Notes under the pieces: model-generated
What the model was told of the DNA's origin: nothing
Seen by the model: the letters and a program-made list of their open reading frames with translations, nothing else
The model's database searches: none
Part shown: positions 31,416 through 40,183 of the stretch, one piece after another
How positions within the stretch are numbered: the first letter of the stretch is position 1
How the letters are laid out: each line of letters starts with the position of its first letter
Source of the DNA: Limnohabitans sp. Rim11
GTDB taxonomy: Bacteria > Pseudomonadota > Gammaproteobacteria > Burkholderiales > Burkholderiaceae_C
Length of the DNA: 64,000 nucleotides
NCBI RefSeq assembly: GCF_001269365.1
Contig: NZ_CXOM01000002.1
Coordinates: forward strand, 591,440-655,439
Direction of reading: 5' to 3'
Program-made: the position numbers and the translations under genes

Positions 31416-32291
31416 TTATTTGGTTTCAGCGTATCGTTTTTCAAATGCCCAGACATCTTCAAAGCCCATGAGCTTGGTGAGGTCGGCAAAGTCATACAGC
31501 GGCGTGCTGCCCTGGCTGGATGAACCTTGAGCTTGAAGCTCTTGATAGACACTTTGCATGGCGTGCACGGCAGCCAACAAAGCCGTGACTGGAAAGATGG
31601 CCAATTTGTAGCCAATGGATTCCAATTCTTGGCGAGACAAAACGGGGGTTCGTCCTTTCTCAACCATGTTGGCCAGCAATGGCACATCAAAAGACTGACC
31701 AATGCGGCGCATCTCTTCTTCAGACTCTGGCGACTCTACAAACAAAATGTCTGCGCCCGCGCGAGCATAGGCCTCTGCACGGCGCAGTGCTTCGTCTAGG
31801 CCCAAGGTGGTTCGTGCATCGGTTCGCGCAATGATCAAAAAGTTGGGGTCTTTGCGCGAGTCCACGGCCACCTGAATTTTGCGCACCATGTCTTCAACGG
31901 GGATGACCCTGCGGCCAGGTGTGTGCCCACATTTTTTTGGAAACTCTTGGTCTTCCAATTGAATGGCCGCAGCGCCTGCGGCTTCGTAGCCTTGAATGGT
32001 GTGGCGCATGTTGAGCAAACCGCCGTAGCCTGTATCGGCATCGGCAATGAGCGGTGTTTTGGCCATGCCCGCCATGGCAGTGACGCGTCCCACCATGTCG
32101 CTGTAGGTGGCCAGTCCCGCATCGGGCAAGCCCATGTGCGAGGCCACTGTGCCGTAGCCTGTCATGTAAAGGGCGTCAAAGCCAAAGGAGTCTGCCAAAC
32201 GCAGCGAGACCATGTCAAAGACACCGGGGGCGACGACCAGTCCGGGCTCTTGCAGGCGTTGTTTCAAATTGGCGCGAAGTGTTTCGTTCAT
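31416..32291 (-). CDS. Isocitrate lyase/PEP mutase superfamily enzyme
   Basis: The 291-residue protein has the superfamily core: VAPGVFDMVSLRLADSFGFDALYMTG, the metal-binding DADTGYGG, EDQEFPKKCGH with the lyase-type catalytic Cys, and IIARTDARTTLGLDEALRR. The KKCGH motif points to a C-C lyase (methylisocitrate, dimethylmalate or related) rather than a phosphomutase or oxaloacetate decarboxylase. The precise substrate is open. It is co-oriented with the third Bug gene and divergent from the SDR gene. Confidence 0.8.
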   Translation of the reverse strand: MNETLRANLKQRLQEPGLVVAPGVFDMVSLRLADSFGFDALYMTGYGTVASHMGLPDAGLATYSDMVGRVTAMAGMAKTPLIADADTGYGGLLNMRHTIQGYEAAGAAAIQLEDQEFPKKCGHTPGRRVIPVEDMVRKIQVAVDSRKDPNFLIIARTDARTTLGLDEALRRAEAYARAGADILFVESPESEEEMRRIGQSFDVPLLANMVEKGRTPVLSRQELESIGYKLAIFPVTALLAAVHAMQSVYQELQAQGSSSQGSTPLYDFADLTKLMGFEDVWAFEKRYAETK

Positions 32292-32359
32292 GACAGCAAA
32301 GAATTATTTTTGATGATTCAATGTAACACCTGTATTTGTTTCAACCCATTGGAGTTTTC

Positions 32360-33151
32360 ATGGATCTCAATTTGAACGGCAAACATATTCTGATTACCGG
32401 CGGCAGCAAGGGCATTGGCTTGGCTTGTGCCGAAGCCTTTCTGGCCGAAGGTGCGCGTGTGAGTTTGGTGTCCAGAAGCGAGGCCAACTTGGCGCGTGCA
32501 CGCGAGAGCCTGAGCGCTCACGGTTTAGACCGCGTTCAAACACAAGCCGCAGATTTAACGCAACCCGCATCAGCGCAAGCGGCACTGGACGCGGCCATTG
32601 CAGGTTTCGGCGCGGTTGATGTGTTGGTCAATTCGGCGGGTGCTGCCAAGCGCACACCCGCCCCCGAGTTGTCGCCACAAGCTTGGCAAGATGCCATGCA
32701 AGCCAAATATTTCAGCTATATCCACATGATCGATCCGGTCATTAAGCAAATGGCGCAGCGCGGTAAGGGCAGCATTGTCAACGTGGTGGGCAATGGGGGC
32801 AAAGTGGCCAGCCCGATTCACTTGGCCGGTGGTGCCGCCAACGCTGCACTCATGTTGGCCACTGCGGGTTTGGCCAATGCCTATGCATCGCAGGGCATTC
32901 GAGTGAATGGCATCAATCCAGGCCTCACCCGCACAGACCGCTTGAAAGAAGGCATGGCCGCCGATGCGCGCTTGCAGGGCATTGAGGCCGAAGAAGCCAT
33001 GAAGCGTGCTGTTGCCAAAATACCTATGGGCCGCATGGCCGAGCCCGAAGAAGTGGCCCGTGTGGTTTTGTTTTTGGCGTCGGATGCGGCCAGTTATGTG
33101 ACGGGCATCAACATGAGCATGGATGGCGCAACTACGCCCATGTTGCTTTGA
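32360..33151 (+). CDS. SDR-family protein with altered catalytic residues
   Basis: The 263 residues show a clear Rossmann nucleotide-binding start (ITGGSKGIGLACAEAF), NSAG-like VNSAGAAKRTP and the C-terminal VTGINMSMDGA. The region that should hold Ser and YxxxK reads NVVGNGGKVASPIHLAGGAANAAL by segment, so the usual Ser, Tyr and Lys appear replaced by Gly, Gly and Asn in an eye alignment. It may use another mechanism or not be a standard dehydrogenase. A GGAG site lies before ATG 32360. Confidence 0.78.
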   Translation: MDLNLNGKHILITGGSKGIGLACAEAFLAEGARVSLVSRSEANLARARESLSAHGLDRVQTQAADLTQPASAQAALDAAIAGFGAVDVLVNSAGAAKRTPAPELSPQAWQDAMQAKYFSYIHMIDPVIKQMAQRGKGSIVNVVGNGGKVASPIHLAGGAANAALMLATAGLANAYASQGIRVNGINPGLTRTDRLKEGMAADARLQGIEAEEAMKRAVAKIPMGRMAEPEEVARVVLFLASDAASYVTGINMSMDGATTPMLL

Positions 33152-33243
33152 GTTGTGTGACAGCTTGATGAGCTAATTCGTCAGAACCTTTTTTACAGCT
33201 TGTCGCTCGAGTGACATTTTTAAGGTCATTTGAAGGGCAACGC

Positions 33244-34218
33244 ATGGCAAACAATTCAGGCACTGCGGTGTCTTCTTATGCAACGCCTGTGTGGCGCTCA
33301 TTGGTGTGGGCTTTGTTGTTGTGCTTAGCCCTTTCCATCTCTGGCATCTTCATGCCCAAGTGGCTCACCTTCTTAATCACCATGGCCGCCGCCAATGGCT
33401 TGGTGTCCTTGGGCATCTTGATTCTCATGCGGGGTGGTGTGGTGCCTTTTGGCCAAGGCATGGTGTTTGCCATTGGTGGTTACGCCGCAGCTTTGCTCTC
33501 CAATAAAGTGGGTATCTCCGATGCGCTGCTGCTCACCTTGTGTGGTGGCGTGATGGCAGCGCTTATTGCTGCACCCTTTGCGCCTTTGTTGTCGCGTTAT
33601 CGCGGTATCTTTTTTGCCATGCTCACCTTGGCTCTGTCCATGGTCACTTATGGCTTGCTCATGAAGCTGGAGGTCTTGGGCGGCTCTGATGGTTTTAACA
33701 TTGGCCGCCCCACCTTGTTTGGTCAAAAACTACCCGACGAGCACGTGGGCTACATCATGTATGTGCTGACCATCAGTGTCTCAACGGTTATGGCATTTTT
33801 GGCGCGTGTTTACTTTGACAGCACACGCGGCCTCATTACATTGGCCACCAAAGAAAACGAACTTCGCGTTGAATACTTGGGCGGCTCTGTGCGACAAAGC
33901 ATGGCCATCAACTTTATTCTGGCCGCATTCTGCGGCGGCTTGGGTGGTTCTTTGGCGGTTATGTCATTGGGTCACATTGAGCCTAACTTCAGTTTCTGGA
34001 CCACCTCGGGCGAGTTTGTGTTTGTGGCCATTTTGGCGGGTTGGCAAAGTGTGGTGGCGCTGTTCTTGGCCAGCACAGTGCTGGAAGTAGTTCGCTCATT
34101 CTCTAGTTCTTACTTTCCCAATACATGGCAAATGTCATTGGGCATCTTCTTGCTGATTGTGATTCGATTCCTACCCCGAGGCATTGGCTCTTTGTGGGTG
34201 AAAGGAGACTCACGATGA
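33244..34218 (+). CDS. Branched-chain-type ABC transporter permease (LivM-like)
   Basis: The 324-residue protein is highly hydrophobic, with about eight to nine membrane segments. It has the LivM-family cytoplasmic loop around TRGLITLATKENELRVEYLGGSVR and the segment FGQGMVFAIGGYAAALLS. Substrates of this HAAT family range from branched-chain amino acids to urea and aromatic acids. The stop overlaps the ATPase start (ATGA). A second permease (LivH) and a LivK binding protein are not encoded alongside. Confidence 0.85.
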   Translation: MANNSGTAVSSYATPVWRSLVWALLLCLALSISGIFMPKWLTFLITMAAANGLVSLGILILMRGGVVPFGQGMVFAIGGYAAALLSNKVGISDALLLTLCGGVMAALIAAPFAPLLSRYRGIFFAMLTLALSMVTYGLLMKLEVLGGSDGFNIGRPTLFGQKLPDEHVGYIMYVLTISVSTVMAFLARVYFDSTRGLITLATKENELRVEYLGGSVRQSMAINFILAAFCGGLGGSLAVMSLGHIEPNFSFWTTSGEFVFVAILAGWQSVVALFLASTVLEVVRSFSSSYFPNTWQMSLGIFLLIVIRFLPRGIGSLWVKGDSR

Positions 34219-34982
34219 AACCGGAATTGAAACCAATACTGCAAGCCCGCGACGTGGGCAAAAAATTTGGCGCGGTGGTGGCTGCAGCCAACATCAACAT
34301 CGAAATTAATGCTGGCGAACGCGTCAGCCTCATTGGTTCTAACGGTGCAGGCAAGACCACCTTTGTGAACATGATCACGGGCTACCTGAAGCCTGACGTG
34401 GGCAGCATCTTGTTGGATGGTCAAGACATCACGCCTTTGTTTCCCAGAGCCATTACGCATTTGGGTGTGGCGCGTTCATTTCAAATTCCGCAGTTGTATG
34501 GCGAACTCAATGTGCTCGACAACATGTTGGTAGCCAACGCCTGTCACGATCAAAACTTGAGTTTTTGGCAGCCCGCGCGCCGCCGTCAGGCCATCGAGCG
34601 TGCAGAACAATTGCTAGAAAGATTTGCACTGACAGAGCACCGCTTGCGCCGAGTGGCTGAGTTGCCTGGCGGCATTCGCAAATTGCTCGACATTGCCATG
34701 GCCTTAACCAGTTCGCCCAAACTTTTGTTGTTGGACGAGCCCACCAGTGGTGTGTCTGCCGAAGAAAAATTCCCCATGATGGAAACCATCATGGCCGGCT
34801 TGGGCAAAGACAATTCCACCACGGTGCTGTTTGTTGAACACGACATGGACATTGTGAACCGCTACGCCAGCCGAGTGGTGGCTTTTTACAGCGGCCGCAT
34901 CATTGCAGACGACACGCCAGCAGTGGCCTTGGCCACTGACGACGTGCGCCGTTACGTTACTGGCGAGTTGATCAGTGAATAA
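34215..34982 (+). CDS. ABC transporter ATP-binding protein (LivG-like)
   Basis: The 255 residues contain Walker A (GSNGAGKTT), an LPGGIRKLLDIAMAL signature region (usual LSGGQ reads LPGGI), Walker B (LLLLDEPTSGVS, with the LivG-like extended D-loop) and the switch His (FVEHDMDIV). ATG 34215 overlaps the permease stop and has AAAGGAG upstream; a longer in-frame start inside the permease gene was rejected. Confidence 0.88.
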   Translation: MKPELKPILQARDVGKKFGAVVAAANINIEINAGERVSLIGSNGAGKTTFVNMITGYLKPDVGSILLDGQDITPLFPRAITHLGVARSFQIPQLYGELNVLDNMLVANACHDQNLSFWQPARRRQAIERAEQLLERFALTEHRLRRVAELPGGIRKLLDIAMALTSSPKLLLLDEPTSGVSAEEKFPMMETIMAGLGKDNSTTVLFVEHDMDIVNRYASRVVAFYSGRIIADDTPAVALATDDVRRYVTGELISE

Positions 34983-35009
34983 GCCCATGAACGACCTAAA
35001 GGAAAACAA

Positions 35010-35654
35010 ATGCTGAAGGTAGAAGGCCTGCATGTGGCCATTCAATCGGTCATTGCATTGAGAGGCATGTCCCTTGAAGTTGCAGAAGGCACCATGGTGG
35101 GCCTGATTGGCCGCAACGGCGCAGGCAAAACCACTTTTTTGCGATCAGTCATGGGTCACATGCCCCCCACTCAAGGCTCTATGACGTTCAATGGCCAAAA
35201 CCTGTCTGCCTTGCCGCCTCACGCACGCGCAGGCTTGGGTATTGGTTATATGCCCGAAGACCGCGGCCTGGTGCCTGAGTTAACTGTTGAAGAAAACATT
35301 CTGATTCCAGTTTGGGTGAACAAAGCGCTCAATGCAGAAGAGCGTTTGAGCCTGGTCTACAAAGTGTTGCCCGAACTTCTAGAGATGCGCCACCGCCGTG
35401 CTTTGTTGTTGTCAGGTGGCCAACAAAAACTAGTGGCATTGGCCCGTGCATTGGCTGTGGGAACCCGGCTGCTGCTTTTGGACGAGCCCTTTGAAGGGGT
35501 TGCGCCTGCGCTGTCAAAGCGATTGGGCGAGGTGATTGCCGGGCTTAAAGGGACTGAAGTGTCTGTGCTGATTGCGCAGAGTGACTTGAATCATTCGCGC
35601 AAGTTGGTGGACCGGGAGTTTGTGATTGAGCGTGGGGCCAATCTGAACGCATAA
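35010..35654 (+). CDS. ABC transporter ATP-binding protein (LivF-like)
   Basis: Second ATPase of the system, 214 residues, slightly shorter than the usual 230-240 LivF. Walker A (GRNGAGKTT), Q-loop region (IGYMPEDRGLVPELTVEENI), signature LSGGQQKLVALARAL, Walker B (LLLLDEPFEGVAP) and a switch region with SVLIAQSDLNH, where Gln takes the place of the usual Glu-His context, are visible. AAAGGAAAAC precedes the ATG. A hairpin terminator follows directly. Confidence 0.87.
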   Translation: MLKVEGLHVAIQSVIALRGMSLEVAEGTMVGLIGRNGAGKTTFLRSVMGHMPPTQGSMTFNGQNLSALPPHARAGLGIGYMPEDRGLVPELTVEENILIPVWVNKALNAEERLSLVYKVLPELLEMRHRRALLLSGGQQKLVALARALAVGTRLLLLDEPFEGVAPALSKRLGEVIAGLKGTEVSVLIAQSDLNHSRKLVDREFVIERGANLNA

Positions 35655-35656
35655 GA

Positions 35657-35688
35657 AAAGCCGCAGTTCCTTGCGAAACTGCGGCTTT
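35657..35688. terminator. Bidirectional terminator between livF-like gene and tRNA-Phe
   Basis: Twelve-base perfect arms AAAGCCGCAGTT (35657-35668) and AACTGCGGCTTT (35677-35688) around an 8-base loop, with A-rich and T-rich flanks. It can serve both the plus-strand ABC operon and the minus-strand tRNA. Confidence 0.8.
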
Positions 35689-35693
35689 AAATC

Positions 35694-35769
35694 TGGTGGC
35701 CTGGGACGGAATCGAACCATCGACACGCGGATTTTCAATCCGCTGCTCTACCAACTGAGCTACCGGGCC
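35694..35769 (-). tRNA. tRNA-Phe (anticodon GAA)
   Basis: Read on the minus strand, the 76-base cloverleaf starts GGCCCGGTAGCTCAGTTGG, has anticodon stem GCGGA/TCCGC with loop TTGAAAA (anticodon GAA), T-arm GTTCGATTC and an encoded 3' CCA. All arms pair. Confidence 0.97.
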
Positions 35770-35860
35770 TTCAAGAAGCGGGATTATAGCATTAGAAAAA
35801 TGCCCCTTCCTAGGGGAACCGCGGGGACAGTCTTTGGGCAGTGGGTGATATGGTCTCAAA

Positions 35861-37105
35861 GTGAACTCTAACAACCTCAATCCGTCCATCAAGGCCGCCG
35901 ACGCCTCCCTGATCGACTCCTCTTACGCCGCCCGCCGCCTCTTCATCACCCTGCTGCTAATGACCCTGGGCGGTAGCAGCATGTACGTGGTCTCGGTGGT
36001 CTTGCCCGAGGTGCAGCGAGATTTTGGCGTCTCTAGGGCTGACGCCTCGTTGCCCTACACCCTCATGATGCTGGGCTTTGGCGCTGGCGGTTTGGCCATG
36101 GGCAAGTTGGCAGACCGATGGGGTGTGCACGTGGCCCTGTGGATTGGCGCCGTGGGCGTTGGCACTGGCTTTGTGCTGGCAGGGTTGTCGCCCAATATTT
36201 GGCTCTTTGCGCTGGCGCATGGTTTGCTCATGGGTGCATTTGGCAGCGCCTCTACCTTTGCCCCTTTGCTGGCCGATACGTCTTTGTGGTGGAACAAGCG
36301 GCGCGGTATTGCAGTGGCGGTGTGTGCCAGTGGCAACTATTTGGCCGGTAGTATTTGGCCCGCCTTGGCACAGCAGGGGGTCGAGTCTATGGGCTGGCGC
36401 AACACCTACATTTGGATAGGCATTGTGTGTGGCTTGGGCATGGCCCTGTTGGCTTTTTTGATGCGACAAAGGCCGCCCATCTTGGCTGAGGCAGCGCCTG
36501 GTAGCACCCAATCGGTGGCTTCAGAAAAACCATTTGGTCTGTCCATCAACACGGCGCATGCTTTGCTGTGCGTGGCAGGTGTAGCTTGTTGCGTGGCCAT
36601 GGCCATGCCGCAAGTGCACATCGTGGCGTATTGCACCGACCTAGGCTTTGGAGCGGCGCGCGGTGCAGAAATGCTGTCCATCATGTTGGCCTGCGGCATT
36701 GTGAGTCGTTTGGTATCGGGCGCCATCTGCGACCGCATTGGCGGACTCAAAACTTTGGTGCTGGGCTCTGTGTTGCAGGGCGTCGCGCTTTTGTTGTTCT
36801 TGCCGTTTGATGGCATGGTGTCGCTCTATGTCATCTCGGCCTTGTTTGGCTTGTTTCAGGGCGGCATTGTGCCGTCTTACGCCATCATTGTTAGGGAATA
36901 TTTTCCGGCGCAGCGCGCGGGGGTGTTGGTGGGCGCCGTCATCATGGCCACCATGATTGGCATGGCCTTGGGCGGTTGGATGTCTGGCAAGGTTTTTGAC
37001 ATCACGGGCTCTTATCACGCGGCTTTTATCAATGGCATTCTTTGGAATGCGCTGAACTTGAGCATTGCTTTGTATTTGTTGTGGCGGTTGAAGCGAAAGA
37101 CTTGA
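35861..37105 (+). CDS. Major facilitator superfamily transporter
   Basis: The 414 residues contain about twelve membrane segments and MFS loop motifs (GKLADRWGVHVALWIGA between segments 2 and 3; the related ICDRIGGLKTLVLGS in the second half). The substrate cannot be deduced; it looks like the large family of Burkholderiales MFS carriers for organic acids. The start is a GTG at 35861, the first codon giving a cytoplasmic N-terminus before segment 1. It stands alone after the tRNA-Phe promoter region. Confidence 0.85.
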   Translation: MNSNNLNPSIKAADASLIDSSYAARRLFITLLLMTLGGSSMYVVSVVLPEVQRDFGVSRADASLPYTLMMLGFGAGGLAMGKLADRWGVHVALWIGAVGVGTGFVLAGLSPNIWLFALAHGLLMGAFGSASTFAPLLADTSLWWNKRRGIAVAVCASGNYLAGSIWPALAQQGVESMGWRNTYIWIGIVCGLGMALLAFLMRQRPPILAEAAPGSTQSVASEKPFGLSINTAHALLCVAGVACCVAMAMPQVHIVAYCTDLGFGAARGAEMLSIMLACGIVSRLVSGAICDRIGGLKTLVLGSVLQGVALLLFLPFDGMVSLYVISALFGLFQGGIVPSYAIIVREYFPAQRAGVLVGAVIMATMIGMALGGWMSGKVFDITGSYHAAFINGILWNALNLSIALYLLWRLKRKT

Positions 37106-37196
37106 GTTAGCCCTAGCCCTGTCAAATTACCGATGGCATGTGTCTTGCAGGAGGGAGTGTCAAAACCCTTGATTTCTCCCTTTAGGAGTCGGAACC

Positions 37197-37898
37197 TTGA
37201 CACACGCCCTTCGCCCCATTTTTGCCGCCACTGTTTTGGCTTTTGGTTTAGCCGCAGCGTCTAGCAGTCAAGCTGCCAACTTGGTGAATTGGGAAGGGCT
37301 GAAGTCAAGTTTTACCTATACCCCCATGGTGGGCGAATCGCTAGAGCGAATCATTGCCAAAACCATGCCCAACAGCGACCTCAAATCCGAGCTGTTGGCG
37401 GAAGCCTTTAAAGCACTTAACCCCTTGCATTTCAGCAAGGATGCCAACAGTGTGACCAAACTCAATACAGCTTTGAAGGTGCCCAACCAGAACCAAGTGT
37501 TCAATATGGTGGAGGCGCAGTTGGGAGACAAGTTTGCCCAAATTGCAGCGACTCAAGTACAGAGCGTTGCGGAAGCTAAGCAATCTGAATCGAAGTCCCA
37601 GCCTAAAGGTCTCTTGGCAGGCACAAAAACCACTCCACCCAAAGTCAACCCCAAAACTGAAAGCTGGGTCAGGTTTCCCGCCAAGATGATGGCCTTGTCT
37701 AAAAAGGTTGAAGGCTGGGTGAAGTTTCCAACTGCGGTTGCACCGAGCCCAATCACGGCCGAATGGGTGCGCTATCCCAGTAACGCCAATCAAGACCTAG
37801 ATATTTTGGGCGCCGCAAAAACAACATCCGCCAAGCAAGTTGATCAGCGCGAATGGGTGCGCTATCAAATTGCCAAAGCGGATGCTTTGTCTGACTGA
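37197..37898 (+). CDS. Exported FimV-like protein with WV-F/Y-P repeats
   Basis: No firm family. The 233 residues start at a TTG (37197) with TAGGAG upstream and a signal peptide ending SSQA. Residues about 40-100 (TPMVGESLERIIAKTMPNSD ... LNTALKVPNQNQV) resemble the N-terminal LysM-like domain of FimV-type peptidoglycan-binding proteins. The C-terminal third carries four spaced copies of a short motif: WVRFP (157), WVKFP (174), WVRYP (190) and WVRYQ (220). It is convergent with the carbonic anhydrase gene. Confidence 0.6.
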   Translation: MTHALRPIFAATVLAFGLAAASSSQAANLVNWEGLKSSFTYTPMVGESLERIIAKTMPNSDLKSELLAEAFKALNPLHFSKDANSVTKLNTALKVPNQNQVFNMVEAQLGDKFAQIAATQVQSVAEAKQSESKSQPKGLLAGTKTTPPKVNPKTESWVRFPAKMMALSKKVEGWVKFPTAVAPSPITAEWVRYPSNANQDLDILGAAKTTSAKQVDQREWVRYQIAKADALSD

Positions 37899-37907
37899 TC
37901 TCTAAAA

Positions 37908-39209
37908 TCAGTTGGTGTAAATGGGTCGGCCGTTGGCAGGCTGAATAGGGCGAGCATTCATCTTGAATGGGAACTCAGCCATTTGCTCTTTAGACACATT
38001 CACTTGTGTCTTCAAGATATAGAACTTTACTTTTTCGGTGCAAGGTGGCGTGGTCAATGAACCGTCGTAATGGAAGAAATCCATTTCGCGTGGCAATAAG
38101 TTGGCCGGATTGAACATCACACCATCGGGCACAACTTCTGGACCTTCAGACTTGGGGGCATGTGTCCACAAGGTTTTGATGCCGGGGTTTTCATTGCCTT
38201 CACGCAACATCACACCCAAGACCGCCAATTCGCCTTCTGCATTCTTATGCACAAAGTGAATCACCATGGCAGAGGGCTTGCCGTCAATGTGTTCTTCGCT
38301 GGGGCGATGGAAATGGAATTGCACCAAGTCAAAAGGCTTGCCATCAATTCGAATTTTGGAGCCACCAGGCACATTTACTTGAATGGTGTGGCCGTTGTTC
38401 ACCACTTTGAGCTGGCCTTGTTTGTAATCAGGCGCAACGTTGAAGCGAACTTTTTCAAAGGGGCCTTTGATGTTCAAAGGTGCTTGTGACTTGCCACGGC
38501 CACACGTCGGAAATTCTTTGCCCCAGTTCTCAGGTCCCATGGCGCCTTGGTATTCCCAGTGTGCAGCGTGTGTGCTTGCTGTCCCGTGACTATCTTTTTG
38601 GGCATCCTTGCCATGCGCATCCTTGCCGTGTGCATCTTTGCCAGCGGGTGCGGCATGTGCATCTGCTTTGCCAGCCGGTGCGCCGTGCGAATCTTTTTTG
38701 GCTTCAGCGCCTTCTGGCAGGCACTCCGACATCACTTTGACTTTTTGACCCGCTGCCGCCAATGCATTTTGAGCCGCACAAATGACTTTTTGCTGGGCTT
38801 TCCAGTCAGTCATTTCCAAAGCTTTTTGGAAGGCTTCGACAGTGGCTGGATCTTTCGTGCCATTGGTCAACAGGCGCACACCCGCCAAGCCCAATTGGCG
38901 TTCGGGCGATAGACCTTTTTTCTCTTTGGCGTAGGCAGCTTCCAAGTCTTTCAGAACAACGCCTGTTGAGAAGGCAGCTTTGACGGCATCCAACTCTTGG
39001 ACCTTGGTCATCAAGGGGGGTAGGAGTTCTTTGCTGGCCGCTAATTCTTCTGCGGCAGCCTCAATTTTTTTGTCGGCTTCCTCAACTTTTTCAGTCAGTT
39101 CTGCCACCTGCGCAGTGGCCGCCGTGCTGGACTTCTTTTGGGTCCAGCCAAAGTAGCCTGCGCCACCTGTTGAGAGGGCTAGCAAAATGATGGCAATTGT
39201 TCTTATCAT
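37908..39209 (-). CDS. Alpha-type carbonic anhydrase with long N-terminal extension
   Basis: Hydrates CO2 in the periplasm. The C-terminal half (about 212-433, from WEYQGAMGPENWG) is a complete alpha-carbonic anhydrase: the zinc ligands are in FHFHRPSEEH (about 297-299) and VIHFVH (about 316), with SLTTPPCTE near the end. The N-terminal 210 residues are unusual: a membrane or signal segment (MIRTIAIILLALSTGGAG), a coiled-coil (about 30-75), a helical region, and a low-complexity stretch with KDAHG repeats that is rich in His. Alpha-carbonic anhydrases are normally about 250 residues. Confidence 0.9.
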   Translation of the reverse strand: MIRTIAIILLALSTGGAGYFGWTQKKSSTAATAQVAELTEKVEEADKKIEAAAEELAASKELLPPLMTKVQELDAVKAAFSTGVVLKDLEAAYAKEKKGLSPERQLGLAGVRLLTNGTKDPATVEAFQKALEMTDWKAQQKVICAAQNALAAAGQKVKVMSECLPEGAEAKKDSHGAPAGKADAHAAPAGKDAHGKDAHGKDAQKDSHGTASTHAAHWEYQGAMGPENWGKEFPTCGRGKSQAPLNIKGPFEKVRFNVAPDYKQGQLKVVNNGHTIQVNVPGGSKIRIDGKPFDLVQFHFHRPSEEHIDGKPSAMVIHFVHKNAEGELAVLGVMLREGNENPGIKTLWTHAPKSEGPEVVPDGVMFNPANLLPREMDFFHYDGSLTTPPCTEKVKFYILKTQVNVSKEQMAEFPFKMNARPIQPANGRPIYTN

Positions 39210-39273
39210 GATCTTTTCCAGAATTTAATTTCCGTAGTTAGGCAGATTCGGCACCAAACTGAGGAACTTGAAT

Positions 39274-40137
39274 TTATCGGTCGGCTTTGAAGCTGATTCC
39301 TCTGCCGTCGGTTGTAACGCCTACTAAATGAAGTCGTCGTGTTTTGTTAGGTTCTGTGCTTGGCGTAACAACGCCCACACCTGTTAGATTAAAGTTTGCC
39401 AAAGAATTGCTCAGGCACAAGGTGCCGTCTGAAATTCTGGCGGTAAATTTAAATAAATTTTTGCTAGGAAAGTCTGCAGTCAAGTTGCCAAGCGCAATTT
39501 GGCAATCGCCTGCAAATACCATGTAACTGCTCACTGCACCTTGCGCAGATACGCTGATTGAAAAGGGTACGCTGCCACTCCCATATGACAAGCTACCTAA
39601 CCAGTTTCCTTGAACATCACTCAAATTGGCAGCTGCGACAAAGCTATAACCTGATGGCGGTGTGAGTGCTTGGTTAATCTGGAGGGTGTTTGATGCGCCC
39701 GATATTGGGAAATTGAGCATGGCCGCTATGCCGCCATTACTGGCGCTGCTCAATGTGCCAGTTCCCGTTCGAACAGCAGCCATGTGTGGTTGCAGTTTAA
39801 TTGAGGACAAAGAAGCTGAAGCGATACCCGTAATTTGTCCAGAGCCGCTGTAAATGTCCGTGCCTGCATCTTTGTAGTTCAGCGCATAGAAGCTAGAGAC
39901 GTTGGAGGAGGTGGACTCGTTGGGTAACAAAGCGACGACCCAATCTTGCCCTGCGTTTTGGTAAAAGCCTGCAGAAATTAATGTGCTAGCAGGCGTCTCG
40001 GAAGTGTTGGGAGCGACTGTGTTACCGCCACCCCCGCCACCACAAGCCGTGATCCCAAGCACCATCCAACTTGAAAAGCCAATGGCGATCCAAGTTTTGA
40101 AGCAATCGATAAAATTAGGGTGTTTGGCAAAGGTCAT
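39274..40137 (-). CDS. Putative lipoprotein of unknown function
   Basis: The 287 residues begin with a signal sequence ending in a lipobox, LGITAC (Cys32), followed by GGGGGG, a pattern common in Burkholderiales outer-membrane lipoproteins. The mature part is beta-rich, Ser/Gly/Asn-rich, with no motif I recognise. It sits between the carbonic anhydrase and the divergent adhesin-E-like gene. Confidence 0.65.
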   Translation of the reverse strand: MTFAKHPNFIDCFKTWIAIGFSSWMVLGITACGGGGGGNTVAPNTSETPASTLISAGFYQNAGQDWVVALLPNESTSSNVSSFYALNYKDAGTDIYSGSGQITGIASASLSSIKLQPHMAAVRTGTGTLSSASNGGIAAMLNFPISGASNTLQINQALTPPSGYSFVAAANLSDVQGNWLGSLSYGSGSVPFSISVSAQGAVSSYMVFAGDCQIALGNLTADFPSKNLFKFTARISDGTLCLSNSLANFNLTGVGVVTPSTEPNKTRRLHLVGVTTDGRGISFKADR

Positions 40138-40183
40138 GTTGCAGCTCTTTTCAAGATCAATCCACTACTTTATAGTAGGGCGT

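Noticed and set aside
35010..35654. LivF-like gene as truncated pseudogene
   Set aside because: It is shorter than usual, but all ATPase motifs are present and a terminator follows directly.
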